NCBI RefSeq assembly: GCF_030272615.1
Contig: NC_081409.1
Coordinates: forward strand, 873,874,594-873,938,593
From: Cryptomeria japonica
Taxonomy: Eukaryota > Streptophyta > Pinopsida > Cupressales > Cupressaceae
Length of the DNA stretch: 64,000 nt
Reading direction: 5' to 3'
The number at the start of each line of letters is the position of its first letter. The stretch's first letter is position 1. Under the pieces are notes generated by a model. It worked only from the letters and a program-made list of their open reading frames with translations, was not told the DNA's origin and made no database searches. This document shows, piece after piece, positions 47,464 to 57,110 of the stretch. The position numbers and the translations under genes were made by a program.

Positions 47464-47943
47464 TGTGAGATTTTGCTAAGATCAAGAGCTCAATGAAATG
47501 TACAAAATAGAGACACAATATAGGACAAGAATAAACTGTATTCATATCAATAGAAAAATGATCAATAGTTATTGTTACAATGAATATGAGTCTACTTATA
47601 TAGGCAAGGCTATATGGATATGTGAGCACACAAACATGACATGTGGCTCAATAAGAAACAAGGGTAGGTGGGAAATAGGTGTGGGTAGGCAAGAGAAACA
47701 ATATAATATTCCACATGAGGTGGATCACCCACCTAAGGTGGAATTATCACTCCACAATAAGTGGATATGATAAAGTAATAACAAGATCAACACCATAAGA
47801 GGTGTAATTTCTTCTACACACACCATCCCAATGTGGCACAAACACCCAAGTGTCTCATACCCAAACTACTATGAAATGCATTTCCTAAGTAAACTTAAGT
47901 AAGGTGTAATAATATCCAAGATGAATAATTATTTACACCAACA
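47464..47943 (-). repeat. copia TR-GAG 5' LTR
   Basis: 480 bp, pair of 34990-35448, ending ACACCAACA, followed by TSD ATTGT at 47944-47948 and the LINE RNase H. Confidence 0.9.
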
Positions 47944-48144
47944 ATTGTTAATGCTAAAAAAATGTTAGATGCCTATGATAGTGTGATTATTACCCATACC
48001 TTTAGGGAAGGTAACAGGGTAGCTGATTTATTAGCTAATGAGGGGGTCATTTTAGAGGAGTTTACTAAGTATATTGGAGAAGTTTCATGCAAGAATGGAG
48101 TTCATGAGCAATTATTATTTGATAGAGTCCATGGTACATGTTAA
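47944..48144 (+). pseudogene. LINE RNase H domain, C-terminal part
   Basis: Resumes the LINE RNase H after the copia insertion: KKMLDAYDSVIITHTFREGN then RVADLLANEGVILEEF, where the Ala-Asp motif carries the last catalytic Asp. It ends at a stop at 48142-48144 (HGTC-stop). It joins the N-terminal part at 34442-34989 once the TSD is counted once. Confidence 0.9.
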
Positions 48145-48300
48145 TTTCATTATTACCTTTTTGGGTTCGGATCTCAATGACAAATAGTGGAGTGATGTGG
48201 AGTGTCAGTTGATTACCTGTTTAAGGCATCGTGATAATGAGCACCGGTGTGACGGGCCTAGTCATATTAAGTGTTGGTTTATATTGAATGTCTTAAAAGA

Positions 48301-48309
48301 CTATATAAA
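48301..48309 (+). promoter_or_regulatory. Possible TATA box upstream of the LINE-linked ORF
   Basis: CTATATAAA, about 105 bp before ATG 48413. Position and spacing fit a pol II core promoter, which is unexpected downstream of a LINE ORF2. It is an inference from sequence only. Confidence 0.4.
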
Positions 48310-48412
48310 CAACAAGAAAATCACCTTGTTTTTTGATTCCAGCATCTTGTTTCTTCAACATTTGGTTATTTTGTGCTCTGTTAAGGGTTTCAACTTGAAC
48401 AACCATTACATT

Positions 48413-49920
48413 ATGGGGGGAAATCTTAATCGCAATGAGCCTTCTAGCTGTGATAGCTGGAAAAGTGAAAGGAAAATATGGGAAGGTTGCACAGATATGG
48501 ATTCATTGATTACATTGAGAAACTACACGGGAGTAAGAAGCCTGTTTCACATGGTTTTGCCAAGGGCTAGAACAATAATAAAGTTACTCTGTTTGGCCAG
48601 ACATGGAAGCTGGATGAAGATTTGGTGGTGGAGGTTACCGGATTGCAGAAGGAAGGCATCAAATTCTACAGAGACCACAAGTTCTCGGTGGAAGCTACCA
48701 AGAATTTCCCTAAAAATGAAGAAGAAAGGGCTCGACTCACAAAAAAGGACAATGCATCCTATTACCTCCCTAACCAGGTAAAATATTTCTGGTAGAAAAT
48801 GTTGAAAGTTTTAATGGAATACCTTACGGTTGATGGAATGTTTTCAAAAGTTTACAATTACCACTTTGTCATCCTTAATCATTTTCGCCATGGCTCAGAT
48901 TTCGTTTCCCTTCTATTTGGCCTCTTCCCTTAACGATAGCTTGGCTGACCATGCCAAGAAACCTAAATCCTACCCCATTACTCACCAAGGCCTTATTTTG
49001 TTAATTTATGAGCATTTGAAAGGTAAAGTTGGGTCTAATAGGGATGACCCCTTTGTGGAGAATGCCCACATTTTCAAGGGTTATGATGGATCTGATTCTG
49101 ATGAAGATTCTTCTAATCTTCCTCTACATAAGAAATTGAGGGTTAGTGATGAAGATAAAGAAGACATGTAAGAGAATGATGGTTCTTAGCAGGAACAGGG
49201 GAAGGAGGTGGAAGAAGAGGTGGAGAATGAGCAAGAGAAGGAGGTTGAGGGTGAGGAAGGGGATGAGCAGAGAAAAGAGGAAGTTGAAGAGCTAGAAGTG
49301 ATGATGTTCAACACAACATGGAGGAGGGAAACCCTAGGTCTATGGACTCTTTTTTGGTTATTGAGAACGTGGATTCCATTATGAATTCTTCTAGAAATAG
49401 TACCCTGGAAATGTTCAATTTTCAGAAATGGGTGATTCATAACATCTCCAGCATTCAGAATAAATAGAGAGACTTGGATTATAAAATTGAGAATTTGATT
49501 AAGGATACCAACATTAAAGGAAAAGAGGATGATGTGGAGGATACTAGTGATGCAGAGGATGAAGACGAAATTTTGGACTGGCCAAAAAAAGACATGATTA
49601 AGGAAGATTTGAAGCATCTTGAAGATGTGGTGAGAATTATCAAAGAAAAGGGTGAGGTTGATAATCATGATCTGATAAACAACGGGATTCAAAAAACTGA
49701 GAATGCTTTGAAGAAATTCATGGAGCATAGTCTGGCGGTGTTGAAGGTGTCTTCTCAAAACATGAATGTGTTGGTTGGTTGCTTGGAGAAGAACAAGCCA
49801 AATAAAGATATGGTGATCATTGATGATGAGCGGGCCTCTAGTTTTGTTCTTCACTCCTCCAGATGCAGAACCAGGTGAAATACTAGTGAGCTGAAGTTGA
49901 AGACCAAAGACAATCAATAG
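48413..49920 (+). pseudogene. ORF of unknown function in the 3' part of the LINE
   Basis: About 500 codons in several frames, lying between RNase H and the LINE 3' end. It begins MGGNLNRNEPSSCDSW, then after a frame change reads FIDYIEKLHGSKKP, FGQTWKLDEDLVVEVTGLQK, EGIKFYRDHKFSVEATKNF, and VYNYHFVILNHFRHGSDF. The frame 48830-49171 gives DHAKKPKSYPITHQGLILLI and an acidic end (GSDSDEDSSNLPLHKKLRV). A very Glu/Lys-rich low-complexity part follows (about 49195-49300), then 49474-49878 with helical KKDMIKEDLKHLEDVVRII. I know no function. The EDLVVEVTGL segment resembles KEVIHLITGY of the LARD ORF. It could be a captured plant gene or a LINE accessory ORF. Confidence 0.5.
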
Positions 49921-50201
49921 ATGCAGGAAAACAAATAACTGAAAGAGGTAGCTAATGCGATGATGATGCTAGTTAAGGATGTGGAAGAGACTATAAATAT
50001 TTTCATCTGATATGTAATTTGGTTTTAGGATGTCAGTTTCTCGTTGGTCTTGTGTTGTTCTTTTCCTTGGCTACTATTTTTTCTGTTGTTCTTTTGCAAC
50101 CTTTCTCTCTTTGTTCTGTTCTTTCTAGTTTCTCTTTTTCTTATCTCCTTGTTATGTAAGCGTGTTTCAGGTCCCTTAAAACCTGATTTTACTTAATCAA
50201 A
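49921..50201 (+). terminator. LINE 3' end with a stem-loop
   Basis: Pyrimidine-rich untranslated tail ending in TTAATCAAAA. CAGGT (50168-50172) and ACCTG (50181-50185) can pair around CCCTTAAA. LINE reverse transcriptases often recognise a 3' hairpin (established for several LINE families). Plant L1 elements have similar GTCCC...TTAATAAAA ends. Confidence 0.6.
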
Positions 50202-52745
50202 AACATTTTCCTTTACTTTTTTTTTCCTAGTTCAAACTAATTTTTTTAATAAGGAGATTTAACTATTATATCTACATCCTAAGAAAGATTAATTCAAGAT
50301 GATAGATCTCTTAATGCTCTATTATCTATTAAAATTCTCAAGTGTTAATTAACCATTTTGCCTTATGCAATATATATCTTTTCAAAACCCAAGGGACTCT
50401 TTTCCCATCATTGAGGAGATACTAACTCTTTAGAATTTAAAAAAAAAAGGTTCAAATTTGCAACTTAATTTCCATATTAAAAAAAATCCAATAAGGTATC
50501 CATTAATATGAGTTAGACCATTTTCACTTAAATTTCCTTTAATATTTTAATAATCTAATTCCTAAAACTAGAGATGATATTTTAAATACATTTCCATTAA
50601 TTTTAATAAGGTCAGATTATAAATAAGTCTCATTAATCCTTTTTAAATAGATCTATATAAAATCATTTTTCATTAAATAAACCTCAATACATAAATCTAT
50701 TTCTCACTAAATTCGATTAATTTTCAACTATTAAAATTTATAATTATAAACTAATCCTAAATGATTTTTTTAATGACCAAGTACAAATTAAATTTCAAAG
50801 AACTATAAGCTTATTGATTTTAATCATTCAAAATAACTTTCAATATTCTAAAAAAATTTTAATTTTAAATTAAAATTAAAAATGTTAAATAAATAAATTT
50901 GAATGGCCTATTTTTATCTATACAAATAAATTTCAAATTCTTAAACAATCTAGAATATAAATAAAATTTTCAATTATTTGAATAACATATAAAATTTAAT
51001 TACAAATTCTAAAGTATAATTCAATTTTAATAAAACAATTCCTAACTCAAAAAATATTTATATTTTTTAAATAACTAGTAATTAACTCAAAATATTTTAA
51101 TAAATTATATTTATTTAATCTTAAAAAAAACTAAAATTTTAAAAAGTAAACTTAAATCTAAAAAATAATTTAGAACATGAATTTAATATGATTTTAAATA
51201 AATTTGATATATGTGTTTATATATATTTGAAGGGAAATTACTAATTTATTAATCAAGACAAGATTTACTTCTTTTTTTTTCTTTTTCTTTAATACATGCA
51301 TAGGTAATTTTTTTTTTTTTTTTTTTCCAAAATCCAAAGAGATGAATATGTTTCTAAAAAGTACAAAGATGATTTTTTTTTTCTATAATGCATAGAGATG
51401 AATATTTTCCTGAATGGTATTTATCTAACATACACAGAGAAGAATATATTTCATTTTTTGTTTTCTTTATTCCGATTTTAGATTACTTTGGCAACAAATT
51501 TATTTTTGTTCAAGTTATTCTAATATATATATTCCATTCTAAAAAAAATCTGATTTTTTAGATTAAATAATATTTGAATTTGTATATGCATATTTTGAAA
51601 GAAATCCATTAACCAATTTATTTCCTACATGTAGAATAAAAAAAGAAGATTTTTTTTTTCTTTTTTTTTGGATAGAAAAGCAATTTATTACTTGTATTTG
51701 ATTAAATCCATCAACAAAAACTGAAAAAAGATTTCCTTGCAAAGCTCTGAAATGGATAAAAGAGATTTCTTTTAAAAAATAAAATTAAAATATTAAATTT
51801 CTTATGTGCAAAATTCTGAAAGAGACGAGAAGAAGATTTTCTTTGAAAAGAAAAAAAAAGCAATGAATATGCAAGAGGGGAACCTAGATTCGAATGAAGA
51901 ACCTTGCTAACCTCCTTAAATTCCTCCTTGAAGCCTCGTAATGATCTTCTCCAAAATCTTGCAACACATCTACAAAATTTCTCCTACAACTAACATGGTA
52001 TTGAAAATAAATTCATAAGAATTTCAAGACTAATTTATCATCCAAAAAAAAATGAACTCCCCTTTTTCAAAAATCTAGAGCTCAATATATAGAAAAGAGA
52101 GTCATTTTCCCACTACAAAAGAAAATAATTGATTTCCATATTATTTTCCCAAAATAATTTCATGCAAAATGATTAATTCTCATAGTGGGGGTTACATGCA
52201 AAAATTGAATTTGAAATTCTCTTCTAGAACCTTCTCATTTCCTCCTACAACATGTGCTAAATAGCATATTGAGAAAATAAACAATTTCTAAATTAATTTC
52301 ATGCAAAAATGATTATTATCATGGTGGGGGTTACATTTGACCATGCATTCAAAATTCAAATTTGAATTCTCCTCCATTTTATCAAAATGCATTTTGTAAC
52401 TCCTTTGTCATAAAAATGCCATGAATAGAATTATTCTTGTCATAAAATAATTTTGTAACTCCCATGTCATATATTTGCTAAATATAATATGTATTCCTTA
52501 ATATTTTGAATTTAAAATTCCTTTTCTAGAATCTTCTTATTTCTCCTACACGATGTGCTCAATTAAGATATTGAGAAAATAAGTAATTTTCAAATAAATT
52601 ATGACCTCATGTGTGTGTCACCACTTAAATTCCTTTTTATTTATAAACTTCAACCTCATTTCTATTTATCTTTTCTTTCTTACATTACTCATAAAATTAA
52701 TATTATAATAGTAGTAGTAGTAGTAATAATAATAATAATATTAAT

Positions 52746-52785
<40 letters not shown>

Positions 52786-52822
52786 GCAAGTCATATCAAG
52801 GTCCAAAAAGAGGGTTATGACA
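50202..52822. repeat. Long LTR B, right piece
   Basis: Very AT-rich and noncoding, ending GGGTTATGACA at 52822. The right-hand part matches the end of solo LTR A (for example TGGGGGTTACATGCAAA at 52185 and TCCTACAACATGTGC near 52242, compared with 6256-6330). It holds long T runs (about 51268-51325, 51640-51670) and a TAG/TAA microsatellite (52706-52786). No genes seen. Confidence 0.7.
52706..52786. repeat. (TAG)n/(TAA)n microsatellite
   Basis: A run of TAG units followed by TAA/TTAATA units near the end of LTR B. The overlapping 74-residue ORF rich in Ile is an artefact of this repeat. Confidence 0.95.
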
Positions 52823-54290
52823 AGAGGTTCTAAAGAAAATTTTGAAATCAAAAGACCAATGGTACAAATATGAATGACAATATTGCAGCTTAGCACACAT
52901 ACATGGTTTTTTGTGGTTGCTTAGTGCACCTGATATGGACAACATAGACTGGTCTAAGTATGATGAGGTGAAATCAGTAATGTCCTTCTTTGATAGGTAT
53001 GTTACAACTTGGAACCCTCGCAGCCAACTTGATCGAGATAATAGACTCCATACCAGTTCAATGTTTGATCCATGCTTGGTCGGTACAAACCAAATTCTAT
53101 CTGTTGACCCTTTTACTGATTATGATGAGCTAGTAAATGTTGTGCAACAACATACAAAATGTTTTGAACATACGTGTTTGAAGAAAAGGTTCCACATTGT
53201 ATTGTCAATATAGATCTCCATGGACCGAACAAGAAATATCAACATTGATTATTGATCATGACCACAAGCCATGTTATCAACTAGCAAGAAATGATAGTTG
53301 TTTAAATAGCCACAATCTGATTATGCTTGCAATATGGTAGGCAAATGTTGATTTCTAGCTATGTTGACATGCTCAAAAAAATAGTTGTTGCAACTAATAC
53401 TAAAGATACCATTTAATTGGCATATCAAAATTTCATGATGGGGATAGTTGTTGATTGAGACATTAGTGCACAAGAAACTTGCAATATATTACAAAAGCTA
53501 CCATTGATCAGTTGTAGCCATCATTTTGTCGGCCTTAATGTTGGTAGGAAAGTTCTCCATTGTGTTGCTAATCCAAATGAGAATACCAAACTTTGTATAT
53601 CTTATATTTATGCGTATATGGAAAGGCTCATTGAGTTGGAACATGTGTCATTGGTACAACCAGCACAACAATTTTCATACAATAGGCAGTGCAAAAAAAA
53701 ATGGCAAAAACTACAAAAGAGAGCAATTGTCAATGTTTATCCATAATTTAAATGCTCACCAATTGAGGATGATGACAAGTTTGAAGCCTATTGTTGGAGT
53801 GAGTTTCTCCTGTACAAACCCTTTTGTCATATTCCTACAAATATAGGAACATCAAGAGACCAGCTCATTACAAATTGGAAGTTATTGCATATGAATGGTT
53901 ACTTATGTTGGCATATTAATGGAATCGAAGAAGATTGCATAGCAGAAAATTATGCAAACTCTGATGATAATGATTTCTTACATTCACAAAATGTAGACTA
54001 GTATGAATGGGAGTACCTTTCACAAATGGATGCTTCAAACAACTTCAACATGAATGACCTGCAAATGCTGGGCAAATGTGATTATGATATTAACTTCAAT
54101 TGTAATACCACTAACCTCGCCAAATAACTTGATAATATTGTTGTTAACTTCATATCCACAAAAAAATAGACTCCCACCCTAGTGTTCGCAAAATAGCTTC
54201 TTCTGACAGTACTACTTTCCCATTGGTAGCCAAACAAAAACTTGCACTTGACATTACACTTTCCCATTATGTAGCTCATCAAAGAATTCC
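52823..54290 (+). pseudogene. Helitron Rep, piece 3 (HUH nuclease region and linker)
   Basis: Continuation of the Helitron Rep domain after the second insertion. The two-histidine HUH motif survives as AHIHGFLWL (HIH codons 52896-52904), followed by APDMDNIDW, DRYVTTWNP and DYDELVNVVQQHTKC (52911-53213). Later parts read ARNDSCLNSHNLIMLA, SAQETCNILQ, SHHFVGLNVGRKV (about 53504 onward) and DDKFEAYCWSEFLLY. The region where the catalytic tyrosine pair should lie (about 53380-53410) reads KKIVVATNTKDT with no tyrosine, so the nuclease is inactivated. Numerous stops and frameshifts are present. The bases AGAGG at 52823-52827 match GGAGG at 29665-29669 except for one base and are read as the TSD of the long LTR. 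Confidence 0.82.
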
Positions 54291-55612
54291 ACCTCTTTGA
54301 ATGATTATACAAGGGACTGAAGACACTGGTAAATCCTACTTGATAGAATGCATTAAAAAAAAAAAACCTTTCTCCTAATGTAAAGCATAATCCATATCTT
54401 GTACTTGCCCCAATGGGTGTTTCTGCATATAATATTCAAGAAATAACAATCCACATTGCCCTCCTCATCGTTATTAAAGATATCCAACCTTTAACAGGAC
54501 AATATTTAATGTTGTTCCAAGAGAAATATAAAGACTTACAATATATTCTAATTGACGAAATGAGCTTTTTATGTCCTAAATTGCTTTTGAAAATAGAAAG
54601 CAAATTATACCAAGCATTTCCTTATAAATAACATGAACCATTTGGAGGTATCTCAATAATATTTTTAGGTGATCTTGGTTAGATACCTCCTGTAATGGAC
54701 AAACCTTTGTATGCATCACACTCTACAACACTTATATTATGGTTCTCTTTCACAACTGTGGTTACATTGGATACCAGTTTATGGCATCAAGGTACATCCA
54801 AACTACAACAATGATTATGTTTGATCCTACACAACATTAGAAATGCCTTCGTGCTCCAAGAAGATTGGGATACTCTTATTTCTTGATCATCCCCTAAATT
54901 TATTGCTGAAGAGAGCAAAGATTTTGACACTTCGATACATTTATTTTCAACAAATGCATCTGCCAAGTAGCACAATATTAAAATGTTAAAGCAATTGCAC
55001 TTTCCAATTGTGTGATGTGTTGCTCAAATAATAAGACAAAATAATGTTAATTATGATAATGATGAACAACTCCCCTCTAAGATACTCCTCTGTCCAAATG
55101 AACAAGTAATGATAATTGTTAATTTATGGATAGAAGTTAGTCTTGTCAATGGCTCATTAGGACAAATCAAAACCATTGTCTATGATACAAATTCTAAACC
55201 TCCTGACTTGCCAAAGTATGTGGTTGTTCAATTCCAACATTACAGTGGGCCACATTCAGACAATGCGAATCCAAAAGTTATTCCTATACTTCTTATAACT
55301 CGAGGGAATCGCACAAAACTCCCCCTTAAAATGGATTGGGCTATTACTATTCACAAATCCCAAGGTCTCATTTTGGATAGACCAATAATAAATATTGGGA
55401 AGACTGAAAAACAAGGCCTCACATTTATTGCAATTTCAAGAGTCAAATCATTTCAAGGTTCAATAATTTATCCCCCTTTTAGTTTTGAAAGGTACTTGAA
55501 ATTACAAAACAATGCTTATACCACTATCAAGAAAAATAAAGAAAATAGACTGCTAGATCTATTTGATCGAACTTCTACCTCCCCTTCCAAAAATCCACTC
55601 TACTCAGTATAA
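54291..55612 (+). pseudogene. Helitron Pif1-like helicase domain
   Basis: C-terminal superfamily-1 helicase of the Helitron, which unwinds DNA during rolling-circle transposition. Walker A is readable as GTEDTGKS (codons 54313-54336; the family form is GTAGTGKS). Walker B is ILIDEMSFL, with Asp-Glu codons at 54554-54559. A degraded FGGISIIFLGDLG segment follows near 54640-54680. The last open stretch (55109-55612) carries EVSLVNGSLGQI, MDWAITIHKSQGLILDR and LTFIAISRVKSFQGS, matching the final Pif1 motifs. Walker A and Walker B are in different frames and stops occur between them, so it is a pseudogene. From 55613 to 55757 I see only AT-rich sequence, probably the Helitron 3' noncoding part, before a gypsy LTR starts. 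Confidence 0.85.
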
Positions 55613-55757
55613 TCTTCATACTCTATCTTAAAATCCCATTTTCCTTCCACGCTATCTCTGATTTCTACATTTCTTATCTCATTGCATTGTGTAGGATACC
55701 TCATAGGAAAAAAAGAAAAAAAGAGCTCACTCTTGATGTGTCCTCTACATAGGTATA

Positions 55758-57053
55758 TGGTGCAGAAGCACCTAACCCAAAGGTACACCAAGAGGTTAAA
55801 GATCATGCCATGGGTAATTTCACTCATATTTGAGTTTATATGGTCATTTTAATGTATTTTGAGTCATTATGAGGTCATATGTAAGGCTAAAAGAGCCAAT
55901 TGTAATGAGTTGTTGAAGTTGTCCTAATAAACTCTTGATTGGGTTTATGAGGTCGATCTTGTGTAAAAGAGCCATGAAAGGGTAACAATGATGTAAAAGG
56001 TTGTTTTGAGTCTATTATAAGGTGTTCAAAGTGTCTAAGTGAAGTTTAGAGTTCATTTTTTCTAAAATGTGAAAGTTGTCAATGAAGTAAAGTGTTGTCA
56101 AGCAACAAACCATGTTCTAAAAGTTGCAAACCAAGGATATAATTGGTCTTGGGAATTTTTAACTTCCATATGGATGTGTAGAGGTTATAAAATCCATCAT
56201 TTGGTCAAACATAATGGGGGTGTGTATGATTGGACGAAGGAAATGAATAATATTTGAAGTTTTTACACACTCCACATTATTTTCTAGGTATTGCAGTCTG
56301 ATCATTCACATTTTTATTTACGACAATTCATTTATCTCCATTGGAAATATATTTGACATGATAATTGCATGAGTTAATTTTTTTTTCCCTTTGGTTTCAT
56401 TTAATTTCAATCACTTTGAAGCAAGTTATGCAAGATTTGGTAAAAATTGTCAAAAAACCCTCCAAATTGGGGTTTGTGGAGTGTTTAACTAAAATATTTT
56501 GATTGCACCATTGGAAATTGTTGTAACTTTTATTTTTCTAGAGGTTTGAATCTTTCAAATGAATTCATTTTAAATGTGATTGGTTAAGTATTTAATGAGA
56601 TATTTGATGCCCTAAGCAGACTGGGAATGCAAATTTCTTGTTTTTTTTTCACAGTCAAAATGGTCTCGGTGCAGCGACCATAACTCTTAACTTCACCGTT
56701 GGATTGTTCTAAATTTTGGATATGGTTTTATAAAACTAGTTTTATATAGCCTCACTGAAGAGAGCTTCAAAATAATTTTGGGTTTGAAAGTTATTAATAA
56801 TTGAGTACGGTTCTATCTGATTGTCATTAACTGGGAAAACATAATGCATTGTTTGGGTCTTGATTAATGTTTAAAGGGTTATAAAATGATATGAAAGATT
56901 TTATATTGGATTGGTCGATAGTAATTTTATTAGATGCCTCAAACATATCAAGGTTGTAGATTTATTATTATTTTGGGTCATTGAGCACCATAGGATTGGG
57001 CCGCCATGGTTGATTTGGGGTTCTTGGTTGGTTTTTCATGATGCTTTACATCA
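55758..57053 (+). repeat. gypsy-3 5' LTR (plus strand)
   Basis: Starts TGGTGCAGAAGCACC, the same terminal hairpin as the gypsy-1 and gypsy-2 LTRs but in the opposite orientation, and ends TTACATCA. A primer site follows at 57057. It is 1,296 bp with no genes; 56069-56257 and 56911-57141 are chance ORFs. The rest of the element is cut off by copia-1 after 57 bp and would resume beyond the window, or this is a truncated copy. Confidence 0.8.
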
Positions 57054-57056
57054 AAT

Positions 57057-57067
57057 TGGTATCAGAG
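57057..57067 (+). other. gypsy-3 primer-binding site (tRNA-iMet)
   Basis: TGGTATCAGAG three bases after the LTR end, on the plus strand, so gypsy-3 is oriented opposite to the other gypsy elements. Confidence 0.88.
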
Positions 57068-57110
57068 TCCAGCAAAATATCTGGGCTAGGATAGTTGTTT
57101 ATGTTGTGTT

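Larger units (their letters stand above)
34990..47943 (-). mobile_element. Gag-only Ty1/copia element (TR-GAG type), containing the LARD
   Basis: Minus-strand LTR element with LTRs at 34990-35448 and 47464-47943, primer site at 47453-47463, polypurine tract at 35449-35470 and a perfect ATTGT TSD (34985-34989 and 47944-47948). Its own length is about 4.9 kb once the LARD (35983-44019) is removed. It encodes copia gag and an aspartic protease but no integrase, RT or RNase H, so it must rely on another element's enzymes. This layout is known in plants as TR-GAG. It sits inside the LINE RNase H. LTRs differ at about 17 positions plus a short indel. Confidence 0.9.
32490..50201 (+). mobile_element. 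5'-truncated L1-like LINE, split by a copia element
   Basis: Non-LTR retrotransposon inserted in LTR B. It begins inside the reverse transcriptase gene, the usual outcome of incomplete target-primed reverse transcription, and ends at about 50201 after a typical plant LINE 3' end (CCCTTAAAACCTGATTTTACTTAATCAAAA). The left flank at 32471-32489 and the right flank at 50202-50220 are 19-bp sequences starting AACATTTT with two mismatches, read as the TSD. The copia element at 34990-47943 splits its RNase H domain. A third ORF region lies between the RNase H and the 3' end. Confidence 0.85.
1..55757 (+). mobile_element. Helitron, split into three pieces by two nested insertions
   Basis: A Helitron (rolling-circle DNA transposon) is the oldest layer of the window. 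Its Rep/Pif1-helicase coding region is read in order at 1-1353, 29422-29669 and 52823-55612. The first gap is exactly the gypsy-1 element and the second exactly a long LTR plus its contents. Reading resumes at each junction in the expected part of the Helitron protein: just before the TMIYQLGAS segment at the first gap, and between FAIFCEEV and the HIH motif at the second. The 5' terminus lies left of the window. No TC start, CTRR end or terminal hairpin was found, and at 55758 a gypsy LTR begins. It is pseudogenic in all pieces. Helitron assignment is family knowledge plus motif reading; continuity across the gaps is inferred from the reading and from the TSDs. Confidence 0.85.

Noticed and set aside
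52609-52833. 74-residue ORF rich in Ile and Val
   Set aside because: Created by the TAG/TAA microsatellite.
55613-55757. Helitron 3' terminus
   Set aside because: No CTRR end with a preceding hairpin could be identified before the gypsy-3 LTR.
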